Source: Flavobacteriales bacterium
GTDB taxonomy: Bacteria > Bacteroidota > Bacteroidia > UBA10329
Direction: 5' to 3'
Assembly (NCBI GenBank): GCA_021739695.1
Contig: JAIPBM010000033.1
Coordinates: forward strand, 1 to 42,369
DNA length: 42,369 nucleotides
The notes under the pieces were generated by a model, which saw only the letters and a program-made list of their open reading frames with translations, searched no databases and was not told the DNA's origin. Made by a program: the position numbers and the translations under genes. Shown here in pieces: positions 8,868-17,542 of this stretch (position 1 is the first letter of the stretch; the number at the start of each line of letters is the position of its first letter).

Positions 8868-10481
8868 CTAGTTCGATAATCGATTGACCACAACACGTGG
8901 CCAAGTATCTGTCTTACGATTGGTCTTTTCGCCATTCACAACGGTGATAACCCATTTCCCTTTTGGGCTATTGAGCTCAAAATGAACTTGACTTTCTACC
9001 GAACTGTTGAAAATCCCCTTGGTGGGATCAGGATTTAGTTTCGCTATTTCCGCTAAGGAGATGGGCGATTCGGGCAGAAAGATCAGTCCGAAGTTGTTGC
9101 TTGAATAGGTAACGATACGCAGATCCGAACCTGCTTCATACAGTTTCCAATTTCCCAAAGTATCTACCACTTGAAAGGTGCTTGGAACGTGCCCCGCACT
9201 TCGACCAACCGCAAAGCGATGATGTACTCCTGTGTTGTTCCACTTGGTCCATTTTCCTTTTCCATCAATATGGAAGCATTCGGAAAGCTCAGCAGCTTCA
9301 TCGTTCAACATCAGCACAATGGGCCGCGCTACGATCTGCGAAGTTTCACCGCGCTGAAACCCACCGGCACTGAGCATCCAGCCTTTTCCTCGGCTGTAAA
9401 TTTCCGGACTGCTTCCTTTTCCATGACCAATGAGCACCATTCGCTCCGTGTCATCGCTTCTCCAAATTTCAGTTGGCGGACGATAGTCGAATACCAATGC
9501 CGAAAAAGCTTGGTGATGATTTTCGGCTATCACTTTCGGATCGAATACGCCTTGCTCCTGCTCTAAGTACCACGTCTGGAACATACTGGTGGAAGCATTA
9601 TCCGCAAGGGAAGTTCCGTTGGCGCGCTCCATCCGTCTTCTGAACGGAGAATTCTTCCTGAAGCCGTCACTCGTTTGCAGATATTCCCAAACCATGTTAT
9701 CCAAGGTCTGTGCTACTTTTTCCTTCATCTCGGCCGAATGCGCATAGGCATGCAGCACCAAAAGCGCAGAGATGGTGTAGCCCTCGTAGGGTTTTGAATT
9801 GAATTCGTACTGCCCTGTTTGTTGCAATTCCTCCAGATTATCGAGCAGAAATTGCTCCATTCCATTGACGCGATTGTTGAATCTCTCATCCGTATTCCCG
9901 TGCTCCTGAAACCACTGATTCTTAAGGTATTGCGAAATATTGGTCATCAGAATATGATTCTCCGTGTCCTTCATAATACGCAAGGTTCGGGGCGTTTTGG
10001 TGTGCGGCTTCCCTCCTTCCTCAATCAATAGGTTTTGAGCAATATGATCGGCCGTTTGAGGCCACAGCAGCGCGGTATCGTTCTCAAAACGAAACAATAT
10101 GGCCGATAGAAGAATGGTGGTGAAATCGTAATCTCCTTTCGGATTCAGGAAACCACTTGTTCCACTATTTCCCCACGGAGTTGAGTTCAATAGAAACTCA
10201 TTCACGGCCTTCACATCTTTGTGCGCCACCAGTTTGGCTAGCAGAATGCGAGGCGAAGTGGTTTTTGCCTTTTGGCTCGGTTGCACCAATTCCGTTTCTG
10301 CCATTTCCAGCACCAAAGGATGCGTTTGCAATAGCTCGTCAGTTATTCGTGCTGGTCTATCACTGAACCTTGGATATTCCGTTTTCGGAATCTTCTTGAA
10401 GCTTCGCTGCCATCCATTACCAAAATAATAGGCGCAACTACTGAGACTGAGAGCGAGAAAAATGAGTAATGACCTTTGCAT
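8868..10481 (-). CDS. Large lipoprotein of unknown function
   Basis: A 537-residue lipoprotein: MQRSLLIFLALSLSSC is a short signal peptide with Cys16. The middle part (about residues 90-290) is helix-rich with repeated aromatic and Leu positions, and the C-terminal half (about 330-537) looks beta-rich. That architecture would suit an alpha-toroid plus beta-sandwich, as in some polysaccharide lyases, but no catalytic motif is visible and I do not assign it. The ATG at 10481 is supported by a strong promoter (10486-10517) just upstream, giving an almost leaderless transcript. Convergent with the helicase, 22 bp apart. Confidence 0.82.
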   Translation of the reverse strand: MQRSLLIFLALSLSSCAYYFGNGWQRSFKKIPKTEYPRFSDRPARITDELLQTHPLVLEMAETELVQPSQKAKTTSPRILLAKLVAHKDVKAVNEFLLNSTPWGNSGTSGFLNPKGDYDFTTILLSAILFRFENDTALLWPQTADHIAQNLLIEEGGKPHTKTPRTLRIMKDTENHILMTNISQYLKNQWFQEHGNTDERFNNRVNGMEQFLLDNLEELQQTGQYEFNSKPYEGYTISALLVLHAYAHSAEMKEKVAQTLDNMVWEYLQTSDGFRKNSPFRRRMERANGTSLADNASTSMFQTWYLEQEQGVFDPKVIAENHHQAFSALVFDYRPPTEIWRSDDTERMVLIGHGKGSSPEIYSRGKGWMLSAGGFQRGETSQIVARPIVLMLNDEAAELSECFHIDGKGKWTKWNNTGVHHRFAVGRSAGHVPSTFQVVDTLGNWKLYEAGSDLRIVTYSSNNFGLIFLPESPISLAEIAKLNPDPTKGIFNSSVESQVHFELNSPKGKWVITVVNGEKTNRKTDTWPRVVVNRLSN

Positions 10482-10485
10482 CGGA

Positions 10486-10517
10486 CAAAGCTATTGTTTG
10501 AACCTTACGCACAAAAA
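10486..10517 (-). promoter_or_regulatory. Bacteroidota-type promoter for the 10481 lipoprotein gene
   Basis: On the minus strand TTTTTG (10512-10517), an 18-bp spacer and TAGCTTTG (10486-10493). The -7 box ends 4 bp before the start codon, so the transcript would have little or no leader. Confidence 0.65.
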
Positions 10518-10666
10518 GTGTGTCTGCAAATCTGCTCAACGCTGAAAAGCATTCACGGTCATGAAGAGGAAGATTTACGTTTTGATACTTACGAAGGTTT
10601 GCTAAAATTGGCCATCGTAACCTAATGCTTATTGCTTCTATTCCGAAATGTATTGAAAATCAACCA

Positions 10667-10694
10667 TTTGATTTATACACAAAGTTTAACTTTG
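10667..10694 (+). promoter_or_regulatory. Promoter with palindrome upstream of the ECF sigma gene
   Basis: TTTG (10667-10670), a 16-bp spacer and TAACTTTG (10687-10694). The -7 box sits in the right arm of an imperfect palindrome (TATACACAAAGT / ACTTTGTATACA, about 10674-10700) that could be an operator. About 90 bp of leader precedes the ATG at 10788. The rest of the 306-bp gap holds only the divergent promoter described at 10486. Confidence 0.55.
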
Positions 10695-10787
10695 TATACA
10701 GGTTTCTTCAAGATTAAATTTATCAACGTTAAGGCCTTTCAATCGACTAATCAGAACCATTTGCGATAAATTTCGTCTAGTGCATGT

Positions 10788-11372
10788 ATGTTCTCGCTGA
10801 ATTCAAATAATAGGCAGAATCTGACCGACAGCGATCTGATGGAACGCTATCGTTATTCGTACGATAATAGCTACATCGGAGACCTCTTTCAGCGCTATTC
10901 TCACATGCTATATGGTGTGTGTATGAAATACTTGCAGGACGAAGAAAAAGCCAAAGACATGGTGATGGAGGTGTTCGAAAAGGTTTTAAAAGACCTGAAA
11001 CGCCACGAAGTAGAGAATTTCAGAACGTGGATCTACAGCGTCACCAAAAATCAATGTCTGATGGCTCTCCGCAAAGACAAACGAGTGGACGCACATCAGA
11101 ATGAGTTTGCTTTCTTAAGCAAGGAGATCATGGAATTTGACATTCCGCAGCATCTGAACGGAGAAAGTCAAGAAGACACAGATAAAAAATTGAGTGCCGC
11201 CATCGAATCATTGAAAAAAGAACAACGGGAATGTATTGAGTTGTTCTATTTTGAGAAGAAATCATACGAGGAAATTGAAGCGCAAACGGGCTATTCGTAC
11301 AAAGAGGTGAAAAGCTTTCTCCAAAATGGAAAGCGCAACCTGAAAATACAACTATCGAGGACCAATGAGTGA
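10788..11372 (+). CDS. ECF-type RNA polymerase sigma factor
   Basis: A 194-residue sigma-70 family factor. Region 2 (about residues 25-95) has LFQRYSHMLYGVCMKYL, then AKDMVMEVFEKVL and FRTWIYSVTKNQCLMALRK. Region 4 (about 135-190) has ECIELFYFEKKSYEEIEAQTG followed by the recognition-helix pattern SYKEVKSFLQNGKRNL. There are no regions 1 or 3, so it is a group 4 (ECF) factor. Its 3' end overlaps the next gene (ATGAGTGA), showing translational coupling with a membrane protein that probably controls it. A palindromic promoter precedes it. Confidence 0.93.
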   Translation: MFSLNSNNRQNLTDSDLMERYRYSYDNSYIGDLFQRYSHMLYGVCMKYLQDEEKAKDMVMEVFEKVLKDLKRHEVENFRTWIYSVTKNQCLMALRKDKRVDAHQNEFAFLSKEIMEFDIPQHLNGESQEDTDKKLSAAIESLKKEQRECIELFYFEKKSYEEIEAQTGYSYKEVKSFLQNGKRNLKIQLSRTNE

Positions 11373-12657
11373 GATGATCTACATAAAGGACGATTTCGGA
11401 AATCAGATCCCGCTCCTCGACAATCACGGGAACCTGTCGATGCACGTGGTCATGCTCTACACGGAAGATAAACTGGCCGAGGCAGACAGAAAAGCTGTGG
11501 ACGATTTTGCTGCCACAGACGAAATGTCGCGTGATGCCTTGGATGGCTATGCCGTCAGTTCAAATGCTTCCAAAACGCGGCATCATTTAGGAACCTTGAA
11601 TGAGGAGATTCAAAAAATTTCAGGTGCAGAAGCCGTAAGCGTCAGCTATCCTAAAAATGAATCGCAATTCGACTATCGTAAATTGGCTGCTGCCATTGCC
11701 CTTCTCATTGTGGTAGGTGGCGGAACATTCTACTTATCGCGCTATTTGGGTAAAGACGAATTGGCATCTAATGATGAAGAAGTTACAGAAACCGTGATTG
11801 AAACCGTTGCGGAAGAAGCTGAAAACGCTGAAAGAATTTCGGAAACGACTGAAGACGCTGTAGTAGTTGAAACAAGCCTTTCTGATAGCGAAGATCAAGG
11901 AGGTTCTACAAGATCAGCTAATGCGGTTCAAGAACAAGCCGTTCCTGAAAAAGCAAAGCAAGAAGACCGAAAGCCAAAGGAAACAGAGAATCCCAAAAAG
12001 GAAGAGAAAAAGCTTGATCAAGTAGCTCAAGCGTCTGCTCCATCACCAAAATCGAAAGAAGTGAAGCCGATTGCCGAAAGTGATTCTGAGCTGGCTGCAG
12101 TCAACGAACCACGAAGTAACTCAGACAAGGCTAAAGACCTGCAAAAGGCGCCACAGCAAGGAGCGGTTGCTGCAACAGGAACTGCAGAAAAGGCTGACAG
12201 CAAACTTTCCCTTCAACAGGAATTGGAAATGGCCATGGAGCAAGGTCGTTTGGAAGCTGAGCGCGCTATGCAAGAGCGCGAGCAACAAGCGCGTTCGATG
12301 GAAATTGAACGAAAGGCGAGTGTGAGCAAATCCGAAGACGAAACCGCATATACTAAATCCAGCGTGGCAAAATATTCCGGAGGAGATATTGCGATGTACA
12401 AATTCATTGAGAAAAAGAAGAACTATACAGAAGCCATGCGTGCTCAGAATCTAAGAGGTTCTGTTACTGTGATCTTTGACATTGAACCTGATGGTCGTGT
12501 TGCTAATGCCAGAATAAAATCTGGAGAGAATGGTATACTGAACGAAGATGCGCTTCGCGTGGTTCGCTCCATGCCAAAATGGAAAGCTGCTACTGATCAA
12601 TTAGGAGCCGACATCAAATCATCGCGATCGGTAGTTATTACTTACGGAGATAATTGA
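11365..12657 (+). CDS. Membrane protein: anti-sigma-like N-terminus, TonB-type C-terminal domain
   Basis: A 430-residue single-pass protein overlapping the sigma gene by 8 bp. Residues 1-90 are cytoplasmic and include LYTEDKLAEADRKAVDDFAA and MSRDALDGYAV, a pattern seen in Bacteroidota anti-sigma-like N-termini. A transmembrane helix follows at about 106-125 (AAAIALLIVVGGGTFYLSRY). Next comes a long Glu/Lys/Ala-rich periplasmic linker with predicted coiled coil (LQQELEMAMEQGRLEAERAM, about 275-310). The end (about 345-430) matches the TonB C-terminal fold: RGSVTVIFDIEPDGRVANARI and EDALRVVRSMPKWKAA. The overlap and N-terminus suggest it holds the sigma factor at the membrane; an energy-transducer role is possible but no ExbB/ExbD genes are nearby. 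Confidence 0.82.
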   Translation: MSEMIYIKDDFGNQIPLLDNHGNLSMHVVMLYTEDKLAEADRKAVDDFAATDEMSRDALDGYAVSSNASKTRHHLGTLNEEIQKISGAEAVSVSYPKNESQFDYRKLAAAIALLIVVGGGTFYLSRYLGKDELASNDEEVTETVIETVAEEAENAERISETTEDAVVVETSLSDSEDQGGSTRSANAVQEQAVPEKAKQEDRKPKETENPKKEEKKLDQVAQASAPSPKSKEVKPIAESDSELAAVNEPRSNSDKAKDLQKAPQQGAVAATGTAEKADSKLSLQQELEMAMEQGRLEAERAMQEREQQARSMEIERKASVSKSEDETAYTKSSVAKYSGGDIAMYKFIEKKKNYTEAMRAQNLRGSVTVIFDIEPDGRVANARIKSGENGILNEDALRVVRSMPKWKAATDQLGADIKSSRSVVITYGDN

Positions 12658-12768
12658 TGCGCGCTTAGCCGAATTAGAAGCGCCCGATCTCCCACTTCTA
12701 AAACGGCTATTTAAAGACAAAAGAACTCCTTTTGTACGTTTATATTCGCAGCATATCAATTACTCCAA

Positions 12769-15114
12769 ATGAGAAAATCGCTTTCACTTGCTGCACTACT
12801 ACTTTGTGCAATTCCTTCATTATGGGCTCAAGTAAGTCACGGAGGTCAACCACTGGCTTGGTCTCAAACTTCTACTTCTGCTCAAATTGAGTTCATACGT
12901 CTACCAGAATTGGACATGACTACCATTTCTGAAGAAGACAGGGAAAATGACAGATACAAGGAATTCGGATTCCGATTTGGGATTGAGCGCAATGTGGAAC
13001 TGAATGCATCCACCAGCGGAACTTGGACCACTGAAGGCAATCTGAACGTGTGGCGTTTAGGAATACACGCTCCAAACGCCAAAGGTGTCAGCGTACTTTT
13101 CAGTCAATTCAACATCCCTAAAAAAGCAAGCCTCTTTGTGTATGATGAGGAAAGAACGCACTTCATCGGTTCGTTCAACTACACCAATCTGCAGGCCAAT
13201 GGCATGCTTTCAACCAGTTTGGTGTATGGTGAAAATGTGATCATTGAATTGCAGCTTCCAGCTGATGCGAACACTTCTGATGTAGCGCTTTCCATTTCTA
13301 AAATTGTGCACGCCTATCGCGGACTGGATTCACAGTTTGAAGAATTGAAGGCACTTGCCCGTGGTCCTTTTGGCAACAGCGGTGCTTGCAATATCAATAT
13401 CAACTGCCCACTTGGAGACGATTGGCAAGTAGAAAAGAAAACGGTGGCTCTTATAGCTGATGGCGGTTTCGCTACGTGCTCAGGAGCATTGATAAACAAT
13501 ACGGCCAACGATGGTTATCCATACTTTCTAACTGCCAATCACTGCTTGGGAGGTGGCGTTGGAAACTGGGTTTTCTACTTCAACCACGAAGCGGCAAATT
13601 GTAGCGGTAATACAGGACCGACCAACCAAAGTGTTTCTGGTGCCACCATTCTTGCCAACAATTCAGGTTCCGATTTCGGGCTTTTAGAAATCAACAACGG
13701 AAATGCCATTCCTGCCAATTTCAACGTGGAATTCGCAGGTTGGGACAATTCGGATCAAGAAAGTGCGGTAACGGCAGCCACTGGAATTCACCATCCGTCT
13801 GGAGATCTGAAGAAAATCTGTCATGATGAAGATGGTCCGACTCACAATTTCCAAGATGGTGCAGAAGTTTGGTACATCGATCAATGGGAAGATGGCGTTA
13901 CCGAAGGCGGTTCTTCTGGAAGTCCACTGTTCAATCAGGATCATCGCATTATCGGACAACTTTATGGAGGTGCAGCGGCATGCAGCGGAAGCTCAAACAA
14001 TGGTCAGGCCGACTGGTACGGTCGTTTTGGTGTATCGTGGAATACAGGCACTACTTCCTCTACTCGATTGATCGATTGGTTGGATCCGTTGAGCACTGGA
14101 GCCACAACGCTTGATGGCTACCCAACAGGAGCGGTTTCTTACACGCTCGATGCCTCTTCGTATGGATTATTGAACGTTCCAGAAGTGTTGTGCGAACCAG
14201 CTTTCATTTCTCCAACATTTGTATTGAAGAACAATGGCACCAGCAACCTTACCAGTTGCACCATTACTTACAGCTACAACGGTGGAGGCGCTCAAACCAC
14301 CAATTGGACCGGTGATCTGATTCAAGGAGCAACAGAAAATGTACAACTTGGAAGTTTCACTGCTTTGATCGGAACAAACACCATTGATGTGGAGATTTCT
14401 TCTGCCAATGGGCAAACGGATGAAAATCCGAACAACAACAGTTCTACCCAGACATTCGATCTGAATGTTGGCGAGCAAGTATTGGAATTGACCATAGAAA
14501 CAGACAATTACGGTTACGAAACCTATTGGGAAGTTCGTGGCCCAAGCAATCAATTGGTTGCATCGGGCGGCAACACAGATGTTGGTGCAAACGGAGGTGG
14601 AAATCAAACCGCTGCACAGGGTGATCCTGGAGCTTATGCTGCCAATGCCACCATCACCGAAACCATACAACTGGTTGGAGATGGCTGCTACACGTTTCTT
14701 ATTGTAGATGATTTTGGTGACGGAATCTGCTGCGGATTTTTCAGTGGAAATGGAAGTTACTCGCTCAAAGATGGTAACGGTGTAGTGATGGCTGAAGGCG
14801 GTGAATTCGGAGATTCGGAGGAAACTGAATTCGGAATGGTTGCTGGACTATCTGTTTCAGAAACAGATCTTGGTAGATTGGACCTTTACCCAAATCCGAC
14901 CAATGGAACAGTTTACATTGATGTTGAACACGCAGAAATGTTAACTGGAATAACCGTAACCGACCTATTGGGAAGGAATGTACTCCAAGTGAACGGTCAA
15001 AAAAGCAATAGAACAACACTGGATCTGAGTCCATTTAAAAATGGCGTCTACCACGTTTCGCTTTATTCAGAAAATGGCGTAGTGACCAAGAAAGTAATCG
15101 TTTTGAACGATTGA
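12769..15114 (+). CDS. Secreted trypsin-like serine protease with type IX sorting tail
   Basis: A 781-residue secreted peptidase. The signal peptide is MRKSLSLAALLLCAIPSLWA. An N-terminal propeptide-like domain (about 30-190) precedes an S1-type catalytic domain. The triad is visible as His in YFLTANHCLG (His about 258), Asp in SGSDFGLLEI (about 303) and Ser in TEGGSSGSPLF (about 383). The NCP/ATC cysteines and the fold resemble lysyl endopeptidase-type proteases. A CARDB-like adhesion domain follows (about 460-570), then a beta domain, and the last ~75 residues carry the sorting signal (LDLYPNPTNGTVYIDV ... KKVIVLND). It would be exported by Sec, then by T9SS to the surface or medium. The exact cleavage specificity cannot be read here. 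Confidence 0.93.
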   Translation: MRKSLSLAALLLCAIPSLWAQVSHGGQPLAWSQTSTSAQIEFIRLPELDMTTISEEDRENDRYKEFGFRFGIERNVELNASTSGTWTTEGNLNVWRLGIHAPNAKGVSVLFSQFNIPKKASLFVYDEERTHFIGSFNYTNLQANGMLSTSLVYGENVIIELQLPADANTSDVALSISKIVHAYRGLDSQFEELKALARGPFGNSGACNININCPLGDDWQVEKKTVALIADGGFATCSGALINNTANDGYPYFLTANHCLGGGVGNWVFYFNHEAANCSGNTGPTNQSVSGATILANNSGSDFGLLEINNGNAIPANFNVEFAGWDNSDQESAVTAATGIHHPSGDLKKICHDEDGPTHNFQDGAEVWYIDQWEDGVTEGGSSGSPLFNQDHRIIGQLYGGAAACSGSSNNGQADWYGRFGVSWNTGTTSSTRLIDWLDPLSTGATTLDGYPTGAVSYTLDASSYGLLNVPEVLCEPAFISPTFVLKNNGTSNLTSCTITYSYNGGGAQTTNWTGDLIQGATENVQLGSFTALIGTNTIDVEISSANGQTDENPNNNSSTQTFDLNVGEQVLELTIETDNYGYETYWEVRGPSNQLVASGGNTDVGANGGGNQTAAQGDPGAYAANATITETIQLVGDGCYTFLIVDDFGDGICCGFFSGNGSYSLKDGNGVVMAEGGEFGDSEETEFGMVAGLSVSETDLGRLDLYPNPTNGTVYIDVEHAEMLTGITVTDLLGRNVLQVNGQKSNRTTLDLSPFKNGVYHVSLYSENGVVTKKVIVLND

Positions 15115-15153
15115 TTGTAACGCGATTTACGCTTAAACGATCGTCTAGGCATC

Positions 15154-15639
15154 ATGAATTTGAAGCAATATTTGATTCTACTGTTGATAGCTGCCAGTTT
15201 GATGGCCTGTAAGAACAATGGTCAGAATACAGTGGCATCCGAGCCAGCGAAAGTTGTAGCTGAGCTTCCTTCCATCAAACCAATTATTGTCGACAACACA
15301 CGAAAACCACGTTCAGAATTCGATTTTCAGTTACTTGATGCGAGCACGAAAGGAGACATTCTATCTGTTGTTGTCAGATACAGTGGCGGCTGCAAAGAGC
15401 ACGATTTCAACGCTTACTTTTCGGGTGCTTATGCCAAAAGTCTTCCTCCGCAGGCCATCGTAGAGTTGGAACATCTGAACCCTGACAATGATCCTTGCCG
15501 AAGTTTGGTGAAAGACACGTTCCAATTCGACCTGAAACCGCTGAGATATTCAGCCTCCGAAGAAGTGATTGTAAAGTTTGCAGGAGATTCAGAAAAATCA
15601 GTTCGATACCGATACTTCAAAGACCCTCGAACCAAGTAA
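15154..15639 (+). CDS. Small lipoprotein of unknown function
   Basis: A 161-residue lipoprotein: MNLKQYLILLLIAASLMAC with the lipid-carrying Cys19. The mature part is a single compact beta-rich domain. It contains FDFQLLDASTKGDILSVVVR and then YSGGCKEHDFNAYFSG, with a second Cys at DNDPCRSL that may form a disulfide with the GGC cysteine. Small lipoproteins of this look are common in Bacteroidota but I know no function. It follows the protease by 39 bp and could be co-transcribed with it. It converges on dapA. Confidence 0.82.
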   Translation: MNLKQYLILLLIAASLMACKNNGQNTVASEPAKVVAELPSIKPIIVDNTRKPRSEFDFQLLDASTKGDILSVVVRYSGGCKEHDFNAYFSGAYAKSLPPQAIVELEHLNPDNDPCRSLVKDTFQFDLKPLRYSASEEVIVKFAGDSEKSVRYRYFKDPRTK

Positions 15640-15678
15640 TTGAGCTCTTCAACCACTATTTCCGCCAATCTTTTAAAG

Positions 15679-16554
15679 CTACAATCCTCTAACGAGTTCG
15701 GAAAGTTGGTTGCGAAGTTTGTCTGAAACTTGAACTAGCGGCAGACGAAGATGTTCTTCGCAAACGTCCAATTCGCGAAGCGCACATTTAACACCAGCCG
15801 GATTGCCTTCTACAAACAACAGATTTACGATATCGAACAATCGGTATTGAAGGCTACGCGCAGTGGCAAAATCGCCCGAAAGGCTTGCGCGGATAAGATC
15901 TGAATAATGGCGTGGAAGTGCATTTGCTACCACAGATATGACGCCATCTCCTCCGCTCGCAATCAACGGCAAGCTGAAGTTGTCATCGCCCGAAATGACC
16001 AAGAATCCATCAGGTCGGTCTTTGATGATACGCATACATTGATCCAAACTTCCAGAAGCTTCTTTGATGGCAACGATGTTTTCGAAATCATGTGCCAGTC
16101 GCAGCGTGGTTTCTGCGGCCATATTTGAACCCGTTCTGCCTGGAACGTTGTACAGAATGATCGGCAACGGAGAGCAATCGGAAATTGCTTGGTAGTGAGC
16201 ATAAATTCCATCCTGCGTTGGTTTATTGTAGGCCGGAGAAACCGAAAGAATGGCCGTCAGGCCGGTCTTATCAAGGTTCTTCAATTGTGCACAAACAGCG
16301 GCTGTATTGTTTCCGCCAACCCCAAGAATAACCGGTAATCTGCCAGCATTTGCACCTACAACACAATCAAGAACATCTTCTTTTTCCTGTTTATTGAGGG
16401 TCACACTCTCGCCTGTTGTTCCTAAAACGACCAAGTATTCCACACCTCCATTCACCAAGTGATTGGTCAGTTTTTCCAAATGCCCGTAATTGATGCTGCC
16501 ATCACCATTGAATGGCGTTACCATCGCAACGCCTGTTCCTTTCAATTCTTTCAT
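15679..16554 (-). CDS. dapA: 4-hydroxy-tetrahydrodipicolinate synthase
   Basis: A 291-residue cytosolic enzyme that condenses pyruvate with aspartate-4-semialdehyde, the first committed step of lysine and diaminopimelate synthesis. The aldolase TIM-barrel signatures are complete: GTTGES (Thr46-Thr47), LYNVPGRTG with Tyr135, and the Schiff-base Lys164 in VAIKEASGS. GDD and SGGDGVISV follow in the later strands. Length matches the family. The ATG at 16554 is preceded at 5 bp by a TAAATTTG -7 box, giving a very short leader. Neighbours are unrelated, so it is probably monocistronic. Confidence 0.97.
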   Translation of the reverse strand: MKELKGTGVAMVTPFNGDGSINYGHLEKLTNHLVNGGVEYLVVLGTTGESVTLNKQEKEDVLDCVVGANAGRLPVILGVGGNNTAAVCAQLKNLDKTGLTAILSVSPAYNKPTQDGIYAHYQAISDCSPLPIILYNVPGRTGSNMAAETTLRLAHDFENIVAIKEASGSLDQCMRIIKDRPDGFLVISGDDNFSLPLIASGGDGVISVVANALPRHYSDLIRASLSGDFATARSLQYRLFDIVNLLFVEGNPAGVKCALRELDVCEEHLRLPLVQVSDKLRNQLSELVRGL

Positions 16555-16558
16555 GCTA

Positions 16559-16566
16559 CAAATTTA
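16559..16566 (-). promoter_or_regulatory. -7 promoter box (TAAATTTG) for dapA
   Basis: A perfect TAnnTTTG on the minus strand ending 5 bp before the dapA ATG. No convincing -33 element. Confidence 0.45.
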
Positions 16567-16630
16567 CGAGGTCAACACTATTCCAGATCAGAAGAATTTG
16601 AATCAATTTAAGAATTGATGATGGTCAGTC

Positions 16631-16658
16631 TTGTTGCCACTACTCAAGAATATTTTTG
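16631..16658 (+). promoter_or_regulatory. Promoter for the small Cys-rich lipoprotein
   Basis: TTG (16631-16633), a 17-bp spacer and TATTTTTG (16651-16658), 18 bp before the ATG at 16677. This position rules out an in-frame TTG at 16656 as start. Confidence 0.6.
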
Positions 16659-16676
16659 ACCAAAACAAACACAATT

Positions 16677-16877
16677 ATGAAAAAATTACTCTTTCCACTT
16701 ATGATTTCCGCAATTGCAATTGGCGCCACTTCTTGTAAGAAATGTGCTGAATGTACGTGTCCAATAATCAACGACCACGACTTTTGCATGGAGGATTATG
16801 ATTCCAAAGATCAATATCAAGCAGCCCTCACTTTTTTCGAAAATGAAGGTTGCGATTGTAAGGAAAAACTGAAGTGA
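16677..16877 (+). CDS. Small cysteine-rich lipoprotein
   Basis: A 66-residue peptide. MKKLLFPLMISAIAIGATSC is a signal peptide with lipobox GATSC and Cys20. The next cysteines form the cluster CKKCAECTC, then single Cys in DHDFCMED and the pair CDC near the end (NEGCDCKEKLK). The cysteine spacing suggests disulfides or metal binding in the mature peptide of about 47 residues, but I recognise no family. It has its own promoter and ends 7 bp from the convergent gene at 16885. Confidence 0.75.
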   Translation: MKKLLFPLMISAIAIGATSCKKCAECTCPIINDHDFCMEDYDSKDQYQAALTFFENEGCDCKEKLK

Positions 16878-16884
16878 TCAACGA

Positions 16885-17466
16885 TTACTTCTTTTTGGAA
16901 TTATCGAATATTTCGAGATAGTGCTGTATCTGCGAGATCAGATAAGGAAGTTCAGCGTTGTCATCCACGTTGATCATCAGATCAAAGTATTCTTTGAAAC
17001 CATCGCCAAAGCGACCTACTTTGAATTGCGCGCGCGATAGCCCGACAATGAAGAGTAGTGGAATGAATTTATTGAGTCTCAGGTCAATCAGAATATCAAA
17101 TGGTTCACTCATAAAACCGACCACTTTTCGGCCTTGCGGTTTATAGTACCAATTGAAATCGTCTCGGGTGAAAAAATCAAAATCCTGACTTGACTGGAGA
17201 AAGCTGGCCACTTCTGCCTTCGGAACGTAGCCCAACGCTTTCACATTTCGCAGGCCGCCACCTCGCAATTTATCTGCAAACTCGCGGATCAGTTTGAACG
17301 TTCGCTCATCACGCGCATTGAAAATGATGCCGATGTTGCGAGCGGAGTCCAAGCCCATACTCTGCACTTTCCGCGTACGGATACGCATTTCCTTTTTCAG
17401 GAAATACTCTCCGGCCATTTTCCGCATTTTGTTGATGAACGGAATATCTAGCAACCACTTTTTCAC
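16885..17466 (-). CDS. Uncharacterised Bacteroidota protein (DUF6913-like)
   Basis: About 193 residues, cytosolic, conserved in Bacteroidota as far as I recall (DUF6913) but without known function. Visible features are a basic N-terminus (KKWLLDIPFINKMRKMAGEYF), a Rossmann-like core strand NIGIIFNARDERTFKLI, and the motifs DFDFFTRDDFNWYYKP and EPFDILIDLRLNKFIPLLFI. I place the start at GTG 17466 (VKKWLLD). The frame can extend to a TTG at 17496, but a promoter-like TAATTTG lies inside that extension, which argues against it. Confidence 0.75.
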   Translation of the reverse strand: MKKWLLDIPFINKMRKMAGEYFLKKEMRIRTRKVQSMGLDSARNIGIIFNARDERTFKLIREFADKLRGGGLRNVKALGYVPKAEVASFLQSSQDFDFFTRDDFNWYYKPQGRKVVGFMSEPFDILIDLRLNKFIPLLFIVGLSRAQFKVGRFGDGFKEYFDLMINVDDNAELPYLISQIQHYLEIFDNSKKK

Positions 17467-17542
17467 ACTACAAATTACGTTGAATGTTACTGACAAGGTT
17501 GCGGCACTTGTCGAGATTTGTTAACACCAGCTTGACGATAAG

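Noticed and set aside
7136-8904. Long frames antisense to the RNA helicase
   Set aside because: They are shadows of a well-supported helicase gene and lack family motifs.
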